From Caldisericota bacterium (GTDB lineage: Bacteria; Caldisericota; Caldisericia; Caldisericales; Caldisericaceae), in the NCBI GenBank assembly GCA_034717215.1, contig JAYELD010000020.1, forward strand, positions 1 to 47,936: a stretch of DNA of 47,936 nucleotides, given 5' to 3'. A program made the position numbers and the translations under genes. Shown piece by piece: positions 34,758-43,470 of this stretch. Numbering within the stretch: the stretch's first letter is position 1; each line of letters begins with the position of its first letter. A model generated the notes under the pieces. The model was not told the origin of the DNA, did no database searches, and worked only from the letters and a program-made list of their open reading frames with translations.

Positions 34758-36182
34758 TTAACTTTGAAGTATTCGTTTAAATAATTTCATATAAATATCG
34801 GCAGAGCGTTTCCAGGAAAAATCACATTGCATGGCATTTTGTTGTAGTTGTTTGTATAGTTTTACATTGTCGTATATTTTTTTTGCTCTCTGCATAGCCT
34901 CAAGAAAATCATCTGAACAATACTCACTAAACGATATGCCATTTCCGCAATGAGTATATTCATTATAATTATCTACCGTATCCTTGAGACCGCCAGTTTC
35001 TCGTGCTATGGGGAGTGTACCATATTTGAGGGAGATGAGTTGTCCCAATCCGCATGGTTCATATTGTGATGGCATCATAAAAAAATCACTTCCGGCATAA
35101 ATTTTGTGGGCAGTTGCTTCATCAAATTTGATTAGTGTCTTAAGCTTATCCGGGTACTGTTTTTGTAAGCTAATCAAAACATCTTCCAATGCTTTTTCCC
35201 CGGTGCCGAGTATAATTACTCTTATGTCTTCCTTAAGAAAACTATTCAGCATGTCTACCAGTATATCTATTCCTTTTTGCCCTGCAAGTCTACCGACCAG
35301 ACCGTAAAGCGGTTTGCCTTTTACATCAAAGTTAAATTCTTCGCCCAATTTTATTTTATTTTCTTCTTTGTCTTTGACTGTGTTGATTGAATAGTTTTTG
35401 TAGATCAATTGATCTGTTTCCGGATCCCACAGAGAGTAATCAATACCGTTCAAGATGCCTATTAGAAAATTTTTTCTTGTATTTAATATGCCGTCCATCC
35501 CAACTCCGTACTCTTTTGTGCGAATTTCTTTTGCGTATGTCGGGCTTACAGTGCTGATAAAATCTGAGTAGACAATTCCTGATTTAAGAAAACTTACATT
35601 ACTGTAAAATTCGATTTTATCAGGGCTAAAGTATTTTCTATCGATATGAAGCAAATCAAGAATACCCGGTGGAAAATTACCCTGGTATCCCAGGTTGTGA
35701 ATGGTAAACAGAGTTTTTATATTGAGGCGTTTATCTTTAATAAATAGAGGAATAAGTCCTGTTTGCCAATCATTTAAGTGAAGAATGTCTATATTTATCC
35801 CCATAATGTCGATTGCCTTAAGTACTGCAAGGGCGAAATATCCAAACCGTTCTGCATTATCTGGATAATCTCTTTGTTTTGTTCCGTACAAGCTGTCTCT
35901 TCCAAAATAATGGTCTTGCTTTATTAAAACCAGAGTTTTACCTTTTTCTATCTCTTTTGATAAAATCTGTCCTTTTGTTTCTTGAGATCCTATTTGAATT
36001 GCAATGCTTCCTTCTATTTTTAGATCAGATGGGGTATTTTTAATTGTTTTATACATTGGCATAAAGAGATAAATTTCATTTTCTTCCGTATGATATACAT
36101 TGAATAGTGTTCCTGCTATATCAGCTAATCCTCCTGATTTTGCAAAAGGAACTGCTTCGCTTGTTACTATTCCTATTTTCAT
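34758..36182 (-). CDS. glgA: Glycogen synthase (GT5)
   Basis: Transfers glucose from ADP-glucose (or UDP-glucose) onto growing alpha-1,4-glucan. The 474-residue protein has the N-terminal AKSGGLAD motif with Lys15, the HLNDWQTGLIPL block, FTIHNLGYQG, GILNGIDYSLWDP, and the C-terminal SQYEPCGLGQL catalytic motif followed by ETGGLKDTV. It is a typical bacterial GT5. No glgC (ADP-glucose pyrophosphorylase) or glgB lies in the window; the immediate upstream neighbour is a GalT-like protein three bases away. It shares the reverse-strand operon with two GH57 genes and phosphoglucomutase. Sugar-nucleotide preference cannot be read from sequence. Confidence 0.95.
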   Translation of the reverse strand: MKIGIVTSEAVPFAKSGGLADIAGTLFNVYHTEENEIYLFMPMYKTIKNTPSDLKIEGSIAIQIGSQETKGQILSKEIEKGKTLVLIKQDHYFGRDSLYGTKQRDYPDNAERFGYFALAVLKAIDIMGINIDILHLNDWQTGLIPLFIKDKRLNIKTLFTIHNLGYQGNFPPGILDLLHIDRKYFSPDKIEFYSNVSFLKSGIVYSDFISTVSPTYAKEIRTKEYGVGMDGILNTRKNFLIGILNGIDYSLWDPETDQLIYKNYSINTVKDKEENKIKLGEEFNFDVKGKPLYGLVGRLAGQKGIDILVDMLNSFLKEDIRVIILGTGEKALEDVLISLQKQYPDKLKTLIKFDEATAHKIYAGSDFFMMPSQYEPCGLGQLISLKYGTLPIARETGGLKDTVDNYNEYTHCGNGISFSEYCSDDFLEAMQRAKKIYDNVKLYKQLQQNAMQCDFSWKRSADIYMKLFKRILQS

Positions 36183-36185
36183 ATC

Positions 36186-37190
36186 TTATTTCCCTTCCGT
36201 TTCTCTCAAGAATTTTGCTGCATTTTCTGGCGACATCGGGTTAATATAGAGCCCTGTACCCCATTCAAACCCAGCTGTTTGCGTGAGCCGTGGGACAATT
36301 TCTATATGCCAATGGTAATGTGGCAAGCGCAAATTGTTAAGCGGAGCAGAATGTATATAAAAGTTGTACGGCACATTCGGTACTACTTTAGATAGCATTT
36401 TCAATGTCCGTTGTAATGCATCTGCTAAATAAGAAATTTCACTACGTTTTATTTCTGCATAGTCTGAACTATGTTGTTTTGGAAGAATCCATGTTTCAAA
36501 AGGAACAATTGATGCAAATGGCACAAAGGCAACGAATCCTTGATTTTCTAAAACAAGTCTTTGTTTATCTCCTATTTCTTGTGCTACCATATCACAATAT
36601 ACACACCTTTCTTTATAATCATAATATCGTCTGCTTCCTTCCAATTCTTCTTTTACCGTTTTTGGCACAACAGGTGTTGCAATAAGTTGTGAATGTGTGT
36701 GTGAGAGTGATGCTCCTGCTTCCTTCCCTTTGTTTTTAAATACGATGATATACTTAAGACGTGTATCCTTTCTTAAATCCAAGAATCGGTCTCTAAATGC
36801 CCATAAAATATCTTCTATGTGCTTTACAGGCAGATTTTCTAGTGAATCTGCTGGATTTGGAGATTCAATAATGACTTCATGGGCTCCGATGCCGTTCATC
36901 ATATCATATACGCCAATCCCTTTTCTATTTAAATCTCCCTCTATTTTTAGTGCAGGAAACTTGTTGGGGATCACTCTCACCCACCATCCGGGTGTATTGG
37001 GCGCAGTTCCTGGTGTTCTGTATGATAGAATTTCTGGCGGTGTTTGTGACTCATTTCCTTCAGAAAATGGGCCTGCTTTTGGTTCTTTTTCAACTATTTC
37101 TTTTGTCTTAAAATCACTTGGTCTCATTGCTCGCTCAATTGCGATGATTACCCATCTTCCCGTGATCGGATCTTTTCTTAATTCTGGCAT
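36186..37190 (-). CDS. galT: GalT-like nucleotidyl-sugar transferase/phosphorylase (HIT superfamily)
   Basis: A 334-residue protein with two HIT-like domains. Classical GalT moves UMP between UDP-glucose and galactose 1-phosphate via an HPH nucleophile. Here the catalytic motif is HTHSQ within SLSHTHSQLIATPVVP. A second half contains CVYCDMV and LPHYHWHIEIVPR. At the N-terminus the usual CPFCPGNE zinc element reads GPFSEGNESQTPPEI, so both first-site cysteines are missing. It lies three bases upstream of glgA and 15 bases after a GH57 gene. Relatives in the family act as ADP-glucose phosphorylases. The neighbourhood makes a role in ADP- or UDP-glucose supply or turnover plausible. galK and galE are not in the window. 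Confidence 0.83.
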   Translation of the reverse strand: MPELRKDPITGRWVIIAIERAMRPSDFKTKEIVEKEPKAGPFSEGNESQTPPEILSYRTPGTAPNTPGWWVRVIPNKFPALKIEGDLNRKGIGVYDMMNGIGAHEVIIESPNPADSLENLPVKHIEDILWAFRDRFLDLRKDTRLKYIIVFKNKGKEAGASLSHTHSQLIATPVVPKTVKEELEGSRRYYDYKERCVYCDMVAQEIGDKQRLVLENQGFVAFVPFASIVPFETWILPKQHSSDYAEIKRSEISYLADALQRTLKMLSKVVPNVPYNFYIHSAPLNNLRLPHYHWHIEIVPRLTQTAGFEWGTGLYINPMSPENAAKFLRETEGK

Positions 37191-37205
37191 TTATAACTAA
37201 CCTCC

Positions 37206-39143
37206 CTATTTTATTTGCAAGTTTATATTTATTATCTTTTCTTTAATTATATCTTTTTTGCTAAAAATAAAAGAAAGTCCTTGAAACGTTCTTTCAAACC
37301 CGCTTTCAGATTGTGAAACAGTATATATGGGAAATGTCCATAATTGAACCTTTTCCGTGAAGCTAATGCTAAGGCTTATGTTCTGGATAAATTCTTCTAT
37401 TTCAAACTCTTTGTCTTGAAGCTTTATGTGGTTTTTACAATCTTGCTTGTTTATCTTAAGTCCATCTTTAAAGAACATGAAATTGAATTCTATTCCGAAG
37501 AATAAGGGGAGTTCTTTATCGGCGTGTATTTCATACTTAGCCCGAATTTCTCTCCTTTCTTTTGGAACAATAATTTCTTTTTTTAACGAAACCTCTTCCC
37601 AATTTTCTCCACACCAAACATGTCCGTCTCTTTGAAGTAAAAGGGATAAACTGTTGTTTGTTTTTTCTGTTTTTCCATTATATTTGCCAAGCACAAAATC
37701 TCCTTGCTCTCCAAACTGCATTTTGTGAATGGATTCAACTGTTGTATCTGCTCTAAAAAAGTGGTCAATAAAAGAATTTCTTCTATACCAATCGTATATT
37801 AAAAATTTATCTAAATTGCTTTCTTTTGTTGTTGTAATATTATGAATTGTGTCTATTTCTTCCTGATTTTTATTATTTATTTTATTTAATTTGAGAATTT
37901 TTTTATGATATGGCTCTTTTCTTCTTGTAAGCACATTTTGTATGTTTAGTTCCTTTATTTTGTCGTCCAGCTCGTAAAGGGTTCCGCCTTTTTTTGTAAA
38001 GTATAAATTTAGCTTTGGCGTTTCCAGTATAAACTCTTTTTTGCCGTCCTTATTGACATCGTTTTCTTCTATTTTAAATGAAAGTGGATCTATCTTTTTC
38101 TCTGCTTTTATCAGGTTTTCATATATTGCTATTCTTAAATGTGGAAGGTACAACCCACCAAAAACTCCGTGCCATAGGGCATCGTTTGTTTCTCCCTTTA
38201 GCAATTCCTCAGGAAATTTTCCTTTCACTCTTTTACTCAGGGAAAGTGCCTTTTTGTTCATATCGTTGCTCTCGGGATATTTAGTAAGAAATTTTCTGAA
38301 ATTACCTTTAGACCATTCCATCATTTCTTCATATGAGCATTCTCTCAAATAAATCAATTCTTTCGGGGGGTTATTAGCAATATATTCCGAAGGAAGATTG
38401 ATTGTAAGCCAACTCGAGTTATCTTTAAGAGCCTTCAAAAACTTTTTTAACCATTTTTTTTCATAAACATAACTATATGTTTTGGGCCAGATGCCAAATT
38501 TTTCTCCATCGTCTCCAAATAGCTCAAGGCGGTTTTTATCTTTTTTTTCTGTTTCCTCAAAATATTTTATTATTTGCTCTACTGGTTTAAACGGTATGAG
38601 ATAGCGTAGATTTTTACTTATGGGAAATATGTTTAATGTTTCTCCATCATCTTCTGTAATAAAATGCCTTGATAAATCCTCATCTGTTTTGCCTTCTTTT
38701 TTAAAATGTGTATCGTCCAGTACGGTATATTGTATTCCATTTTGCGAAAGTGTTTTTGTTAGATGTTGTTCCCATACTCTTTCTGCGACCCAGAAGCCTT
38801 TTGGTTGTGTTTTGAATAACCTCCATATGTATTCGTTCATTCTCTTAATCTGTTCATTCCGGTCTTTTTCAGGGAGCAATGTGAGAATTGGCTCATACAT
38901 GCCTCCCGAAAGAATTTCGCATCTATTTTTCTTGATAAGAAGGCGAAGTTTCTCTATGTATTCAGGATGATTTTTTTCGATATATTGCAGAAGATATCCT
39001 GAAAAATGTATGCCAAATCTGAAATGATTTGTATCTAGGACTTCATTTATAAAGGGTAAATATGCTTTTTTGTATGCATCTTCAATCACATAATCAAAGT
39101 TTCCTACCGGTTGGTGGTTATGTATGATAAATATTAGGTTCAT
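37206..39143 (-). CDS. GH57 glycoside hydrolase, 4-alpha-glucanotransferase/alpha-amylase type
   Basis: A 645-residue enzyme of family GH57 resembling the Thermococcus litoralis 4-alpha-glucanotransferase and Pyrococcus alpha-amylase. It starts LIFIIHNHQPVGNFDYV. The nucleophile is Glu121 in GFWVAERVWE, and the acid/base is Asp212 in FGDDGEKFGIWP. A C-terminal beta-sandwich region (about 380-645) follows the catalytic barrel, as in that subfamily. No signal peptide is seen, so it acts on intracellular alpha-glucan or maltodextrin. The start overlaps the upstream GH57 gene by four bases and galT follows after 15 bases. Transferase versus hydrolase activity cannot be settled from motifs alone. 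Confidence 0.9.
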   Translation of the reverse strand: MNLIFIIHNHQPVGNFDYVIEDAYKKAYLPFINEVLDTNHFRFGIHFSGYLLQYIEKNHPEYIEKLRLLIKKNRCEILSGGMYEPILTLLPEKDRNEQIKRMNEYIWRLFKTQPKGFWVAERVWEQHLTKTLSQNGIQYTVLDDTHFKKEGKTDEDLSRHFITEDDGETLNIFPISKNLRYLIPFKPVEQIIKYFEETEKKDKNRLELFGDDGEKFGIWPKTYSYVYEKKWLKKFLKALKDNSSWLTINLPSEYIANNPPKELIYLRECSYEEMMEWSKGNFRKFLTKYPESNDMNKKALSLSKRVKGKFPEELLKGETNDALWHGVFGGLYLPHLRIAIYENLIKAEKKIDPLSFKIEENDVNKDGKKEFILETPKLNLYFTKKGGTLYELDDKIKELNIQNVLTRRKEPYHKKILKLNKINNKNQEEIDTIHNITTTKESNLDKFLIYDWYRRNSFIDHFFRADTTVESIHKMQFGEQGDFVLGKYNGKTEKTNNSLSLLLQRDGHVWCGENWEEVSLKKEIIVPKERREIRAKYEIHADKELPLFFGIEFNFMFFKDGLKINKQDCKNHIKLQDKEFEIEEFIQNISLSISFTEKVQLWTFPIYTVSQSESGFERTFQGLSFIFSKKDIIKEKIININLQIK

Positions 39144-40615
39144 TTTACCTCTCTTATGGGCTGGAATAGATATGAAGGTATCTTTATTCCTGCCTTTTGA
39201 TAAGCAGTAATAAGGTGAGCTCGAAATAGTGTGTCAAAGGTAAAGTCTACTTCATTTTTGTGAAAATTGCTGTACCACCAAAACCAATCGCTTCCTTCTG
39301 CAATATAGATTTGATTGAGAGATTCTTGTATGTTTCCCACCGTTTTTCTTGCATCAGCGAGATATGTCCATGCCCTATTTGATTCTTCATCGCCTATCCA
39401 GGTATCAAAATAACCGTTTATCCAGGAGCCGGGGTGTATGGATTCAATGCTGCCTGTGGCTTCTATTTCATGGCCTAATGCACTGTTTTTTTGATTTAAT
39501 GCGCTGAATAATTTAGAGAGAAATGGTACTCCATGTTCGGGGTAGAAGTCCCATGGATTTTCTCCGTCTAATATAATTATTTCTCCGTTTTTTGATGATT
39601 TTACTGCTTGAAGTAAGTCTTTTACTGCATCTACTGCATTCATTTTATTGTATACAAATCCTATTTTGTCTGAGAGGGAATGATTCCGGAAAAATATTTT
39701 TAAATCTCTTACATTTCTTGGAATGGATATGTCTTCTTTTTTTATATAGGGATTGGTTTTTATTAGTATACTTTCATCTGTTCCAATCCACTTGATTCCT
39801 TTCTGCTTTATAATATCTATTGTCTTGTTTGAAATACTTCCTTCAGATGGCCACATGCCTTGTGGAATTTTACCAAAAGTTTTGCTGAACAATGAAATGG
39901 CATCTTCTATCTGTTTTATCGCATCGTCTAAGTAAGCAAATTGAGCCAGGGGTAGAATTGTTTCTTGCTTACTTCTGTATGCAATGGACGAATCTATAAG
40001 AAGAGGCAAAATGGGATGTTGCATCGGAGATATTGTTAGTTCAATCTGTTCTCTGTCAAAAAGTTCTTTGTACATTGGAATGATTGATTTGAATATCTTT
40101 CTCTCTATCTTTTTTTCTTCTATCTTATCTTTTTCTGAATAATTTTCTTTTTTATTTATTAAATCCTTAACTTCGGTAAGGATAGGAGAAATTGCCGATA
40201 TAGCATAAAGCATTTGAGCATCTCGCATATCTTGTGTGCTAAATTTCTCTCTGTTTTTTTTCTGGTTGATTAGTTCAATAAATCTATTTGAGTTGAAATT
40301 GGCCATAGGGTTAAGGAAATTTCTTAGTATAAATTCTTTTTCGCTTTCAGTAAGAGAATCTGCATCTTTTTTTTCCAATGTTTCCCAGGTATCTTCCAAC
40401 CCTTCTTCTGCATAGGAGACAATTTGTTTTAACAGTACTCCGGAAAAATTGATATTAATCCTTGCAGACGATGACAATAACAGTTTTGGAATTTCATAAT
40501 AACTATTAAGCATATGCCTTCTTGTCCACGGCAGGGTTTGTTCATTACTGAGAGGGTTTAAATAATCTGGCTGGTGCATATGCAACCACAACATAATTTT
40601 ATTTTCTTTATGCAT
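39140..40615 (-). CDS. GH57 glycoside hydrolase, COG1449-type alpha-amylase
   Basis: A 491-residue GH57 enzyme of a different subfamily from its neighbour. It begins IMLWLHMHQPDYLNPL and LPWTRRHMLNSYYE. The predicted nucleophile is Glu258 in GMWPSEGSIS and the acid/base is Asp350 in IILDGENPWDFYP. The segment HPGSWINGYFDTWIG and a tryptophan-rich end near EGSDWFWWYSNFH close the catalytic domain, typical of COG1449 alpha-amylases. No signal peptide is visible. It is the first gene of the reverse-strand glucan operon, divergent from a sugar ABC ATPase. A GGAG site lies upstream of ATG 40615. Substrate specificity (maltodextrin, glycogen or branching activity) is undetermined. Confidence 0.88.
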   Translation of the reverse strand: MHKENKIMLWLHMHQPDYLNPLSNEQTLPWTRRHMLNSYYEIPKLLLSSSARININFSGVLLKQIVSYAEEGLEDTWETLEKKDADSLTESEKEFILRNFLNPMANFNSNRFIELINQKKNREKFSTQDMRDAQMLYAISAISPILTEVKDLINKKENYSEKDKIEEKKIERKIFKSIIPMYKELFDREQIELTISPMQHPILPLLIDSSIAYRSKQETILPLAQFAYLDDAIKQIEDAISLFSKTFGKIPQGMWPSEGSISNKTIDIIKQKGIKWIGTDESILIKTNPYIKKEDISIPRNVRDLKIFFRNHSLSDKIGFVYNKMNAVDAVKDLLQAVKSSKNGEIIILDGENPWDFYPEHGVPFLSKLFSALNQKNSALGHEIEATGSIESIHPGSWINGYFDTWIGDEESNRAWTYLADARKTVGNIQESLNQIYIAEGSDWFWWYSNFHKNEVDFTFDTLFRAHLITAYQKAGIKIPSYLFQPIREVK

Positions 40616-40643
40616 CTGGTTTCTCCTTTTAGCTGGCTTAATC

Positions 40644-40671
40644 TTGACTATATTCTATACAAAGATATACT
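40644..40671 (+). promoter_or_regulatory. Promoter of the sugar ABC ATPase gene
   Basis: TTGACT (40644-40649) and TATACT (40666-40671) are separated by 16 bases, each one mismatch from consensus. The divergent GH57 operon must start within the same 104-base gap; its reverse-strand boxes (for example TAGAAT) are less clear. Shared control of both directions is possible. Confidence 0.62.
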
Positions 40672-40707
40672 TTAAACAAAATCATTACGTTAGATTAAAA
40701 ATTAGTG

Positions 40708-40713
40708 AAGGAG
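40708..40713 (+). promoter_or_regulatory. Ribosome binding site fixing the ABC ATPase start
   Basis: AAGGAG lies six bases before ATG 40720. An upstream in-frame GTG at 40705 directly adjoins this site and is therefore unlikely to be used. Confidence 0.7.
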
Positions 40714-40719
40714 AAAAAT

Positions 40720-41838
40720 ATGGCCAAAGTAACGCTCAAAGGTGTGACAAAAAAATTTGGTAACGTTGTCGCAGTAAGAAACGAAAATCTCAAAATTAAT
40801 GATGGAGAATTTCTCGTCCTTTTAGGACCATCTGGGTGTGGCAAAACTACTACGCTTAGACTTGTTGCGGGCTTGGAAGAACCGACTGAAGGAGAAATCT
40901 ATATCGGGGATAAGCTTGTGAACAATATCCCTCCGAAAGATAGAGATATTGCAATGGTTTTTCAAAACTATGCGTTATACCCCCATATGAATGTGTATCA
41001 AAATATTTCTTTTGGGCTAAGGTTAAGGAAAACACCAAAAGATGAAATAGATCAAAGAGTAAAGAAGGCTGCTGAGATGTTAGGTATCGAGGAGCTTCTT
41101 AAAAGAAAACCAAAGGAGCTTTCAGGCGGACAAAAACAAAGAGTTGCACTTGCAAGGGCAGTAGTAAGAAATCCGAAGGTGTATCTTATGGATGAACCTT
41201 TATCCAATCTTGATGCAAAGCTTCGTGTGCAGACGAGAGGCGAACTTATAAAGTTGCATAAAAGGCTGGGAGTTACTACTGTTTATGTCACTCATGATCA
41301 GGTGGAAGCAATGACACTTGGCGACAGAGTAGTTGTTATGAACGAAGGTGAAATACAACAAGAAGGAAAACCAAAGGAAGTATTTGATAATCCGGTGAAT
41401 AGGTTTGTTGCAGGTTTTGTCGGGACTCCACCAATGAATTTTGTTAATGTTCAAATTGTAGAAAAAAACAAAAAGATATATGCAGTTTCAGAAGGATTTG
41501 AATTGAAAATTGTAGATGCACATCAAGACATTCTTGCGAAAGAAGGTTATATTGGCAAAAATATGATAATGGGGATAAGGCCCAAGGATTTATTCAGCGA
41601 GGTTGAAGTTAAAAAGGATGGAAAAATGGCAATGCAGCCGTTTAAGGTGCTGATAGATTTTGTAGAGCTCATGGGCTCTGAAACGTTCATTCATTTTAGA
41701 CTTGGTGATGGCGATATAAAGTTTGTTGCAAGGGCAAGCTCTGATCATGATTATGCAATGGGAGATACCGTGATGTTTTATATTGATCCTTTTAATATTC
41801 ATCTTTTTGATGAAGAAAGTTTGAAAACCATCATTTGA
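40720..41838 (+). CDS. Sugar ABC transporter ATP-binding protein (MalK/UgpC/MsmX family)
   Basis: A 372-residue ATPase for carbohydrate ABC importers. It has Walker A GPSGCGKTT (36-44), the Q-loop FQNYALYPHM, the signature LSGGQKQR, Walker B VYLMDEPLSNLD, the H-loop VTHDQ, and a C-terminal TOBE/OB regulatory domain (about 235-372) found in MalK, UgpC and MsmX. No permease or binding-protein genes are adjacent, so it may be a shared ATPase serving several importers, as Bacillus MsmX does. It is divergent from the GH57 operon and 9 bases upstream of the DUF503 gene. The start is ATG 40720 because of its AAGGAG site. Confidence 0.93.
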   Translation: MAKVTLKGVTKKFGNVVAVRNENLKINDGEFLVLLGPSGCGKTTTLRLVAGLEEPTEGEIYIGDKLVNNIPPKDRDIAMVFQNYALYPHMNVYQNISFGLRLRKTPKDEIDQRVKKAAEMLGIEELLKRKPKELSGGQKQRVALARAVVRNPKVYLMDEPLSNLDAKLRVQTRGELIKLHKRLGVTTVYVTHDQVEAMTLGDRVVVMNEGEIQQEGKPKEVFDNPVNRFVAGFVGTPPMNFVNVQIVEKNKKIYAVSEGFELKIVDAHQDILAKEGYIGKNMIMGIRPKDLFSEVEVKKDGKMAMQPFKVLIDFVELMGSETFIHFRLGDGDIKFVARASSDHDYAMGDTVMFYIDPFNIHLFDEESLKTII

Positions 41839-41847
41839 TACAGCCGG

Positions 41848-42129
41848 ATGCAAATAGGAATTTGCGTAGTTTGGCTTGGCATACCCGGTACGTTTTCTTT
41901 AAAAGAGAAACGGCAGGTATGTTCGAGCCTTTTTTCACGTCTCAGGAAAAATTTCAACATCTCATTGGTAGAGATTGGACAGCAAAATTCGTACCGAAAA
42001 TCTGTTATTGCTGTTGTTACTGTGAATACGGAGAAGGCACATTTATACAGCACACTATCAAAGGTTGTTGAATTTATAAAGAAAGATTGTCGACTGAATA
42101 TAGAAAACTATACAACTGAAGTGTTGTAG
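41848..42129 (+). CDS. DUF503 family protein
   Basis: A 93-residue small protein of the DUF503 (YlxP-like) family. It begins IGICVVWLGIPGTFSLKEKRQV, in which the LxIPxxxSLKEKR block is the family signature. RLRKNFNISLVEI and the strand SVIAVVTVNTEKAHL follow. Members are often near infB-rbfA; function is unknown, with an RNA- or ribosome-associated role sometimes suggested from context. Here it lies nine bases after the ABC ATPase stop with no strong ribosome site, so it is probably coupled. A promoter for the aminotransferase lies downstream. An alternative overlapping frame starting at 41835 has no family match. Confidence 0.85.
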   Translation: MQIGICVVWLGIPGTFSLKEKRQVCSSLFSRLRKNFNISLVEIGQQNSYRKSVIAVVTVNTEKAHLYSTLSKVVEFIKKDCRLNIENYTTEVL

Positions 42130-42160
42130 CATCGTTATTTTTGTAAGGACATTTTGATTG

Positions 42161-42190
42161 TTTAAACTATTTGTAGTTTGTTGATATAAT
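42161..42190 (+). promoter_or_regulatory. Extended -10 promoter of the aminotransferase gene
   Basis: TTTAAA (42161-42166) and TATAAT (42185-42190) are separated by 18 bases, and the -10 is preceded by TGA, forming an extended TGNTATAAT element. AAAGGAGG at 42220-42227 precedes ATG 42233. Confidence 0.6.
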
Positions 42191-42232
42191 TAAAAAGTGT
42201 CACTAAAATAAAAATAGTTAAAGGAGGCAAAG

Positions 42233-43444
42233 ATGGCTTTAGAATGGGGCAAAAAGTTTTCTACTAGAAGCAAAGCAATGAAAGCCTCAGCAATTAGAGA
42301 ATTATTAAAACTTGTAGACAATCCGGAAATCATTTCACTTGCCGGAGGTATGCCTGATCCGACTCTATTTCCTAAAAAAGTTCTTGCAGAGATTTCCAGA
42401 GATATCTTTCTTAACTATGGCAACAAAGCACTTCAGTATGGTGCAACCGAAGGAATCCCAGCTCTAAGGGAGGCGCTTGTTAACGCTGGTATAGAGGAGG
42501 GAATACAGAACCTTGTGAAAGAGAATCTTATTGTAACTACTGCGTCTCAGCAAGGACTGGATCTTGTAGGTAAAGTATTTATTGATCCGGGAGATGCAAT
42601 TATTGTTGAAGCTCCGTCTTATGTAGGTGGTTTACAAGCTTTTTGTGCTTATGAAGCAGATTTTATTACAGTACCGCTTGATAAAGATGGGATAAAAACA
42701 GATATTTTAGAAGAAAAGCTCAGAGAAGCTGAAAAAAATGGGGTAAATATAAAATTTATGTATCTTATTCCTAATTTTCAAAATCCAGCAGGTGTTACGC
42801 TTAGCTTTGAACGAAGGAAAAAGATATTAGAATTGAGTCATCAACATGATGTACCTATTATAGAAGACGATCCGTATGGAGAAATTCGCTTTGAAGGAGA
42901 AAAAATTCCTTCTCTTGTGGAAATGGACAATATTGGTAATGTCATTGCACTCAGAACCTTTTCTAAAATCCTTGCTCCTGGATTGCGACTCGGTTGGATG
43001 ATTGCAGACCAAGAGGCTATTAGCAAATTTGTGATTGCAAAGCAGAGCTCAGACCTTTGTTCTCCTTCTTCTACTCAGTATATTGCTTATGAATTTATCA
43101 GGAAGGGACATTTAAAACAGTATCTTGAGCTTGTGCGGCAAACATATAAAAAGAAAAAAGACTTAATGCTTCAAGCGATTGAAAAGTACTTCCCAAAAGA
43201 AGCAGAATGGACAAAACCGGAAGGTGGCATGTTTATTTGGGTTACTCTGCCGGATTATATCGATACAACCGAGATGTTTAAGGAAGCAATTGAGGAAAAA
43301 GTTGCTTATGTCGTAGGTAGTGCTTTCTATCCCCATGGAGAGGATAAACATCATATGAGACTTAACTTTTCTCTTCCAACACCGGAACAAATTGATGAAG
43401 GAATAAAACGACTGGGTATTTTACTAAAGAAAAAAATACATTAA
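42233..43444 (+). CDS. PLP-dependent class I/II aminotransferase (2-aminoadipate/aromatic type)
   Basis: A 403-residue aminotransferase related to LysN and to aromatic/multi-substrate transaminases. It has ISLAGGMPDPTLFP at the N-terminus, LQYGATEGIPALREA, QNPAGVTLS, IEDDPYGEIRF, and the PLP-lysine block TFSKILAPGLRLGW with Lys245; the C-terminal LNFS element binds the substrate carboxylate. It is monocistronic, with its own extended -10 promoter, an AAAGGAGG site and a strong terminator. The amino donor (2-aminoadipate, branched-chain or aromatic amino acid) cannot be distinguished from sequence. Length and residues are normal for this subgroup. Confidence 0.9.
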   Translation: MALEWGKKFSTRSKAMKASAIRELLKLVDNPEIISLAGGMPDPTLFPKKVLAEISRDIFLNYGNKALQYGATEGIPALREALVNAGIEEGIQNLVKENLIVTTASQQGLDLVGKVFIDPGDAIIVEAPSYVGGLQAFCAYEADFITVPLDKDGIKTDILEEKLREAEKNGVNIKFMYLIPNFQNPAGVTLSFERRKKILELSHQHDVPIIEDDPYGEIRFEGEKIPSLVEMDNIGNVIALRTFSKILAPGLRLGWMIADQEAISKFVIAKQSSDLCSPSSTQYIAYEFIRKGHLKQYLELVRQTYKKKKDLMLQAIEKYFPKEAEWTKPEGGMFIWVTLPDYIDTTEMFKEAIEEKVAYVVGSAFYPHGEDKHHMRLNFSLPTPEQIDEGIKRLGILLKKKIH

Positions 43445-43447
43445 TAT

Positions 43448-43470
43448 AAAGCCCCGTAAGGGGCTTTTTT
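43448..43470 (+). terminator. Terminator between convergent aminotransferase and patatin genes
   Basis: AAAGCCCC (43448-43455), loop GTAA and GGGGCTTT (43460-43467) form an 8-bp stem followed by TTTTTT to 43470. The T tract overlaps the stop codon of the reverse-strand gene. On the reverse strand the T run is broken (TTTATATT), so termination there would be weaker. Confidence 0.9.

Noticed and set aside
41835-42071. Open frame overlapping the DUF503 gene in another frame
   Set aside because: The frame at 41848 carries the DUF503 signature; this one does not.
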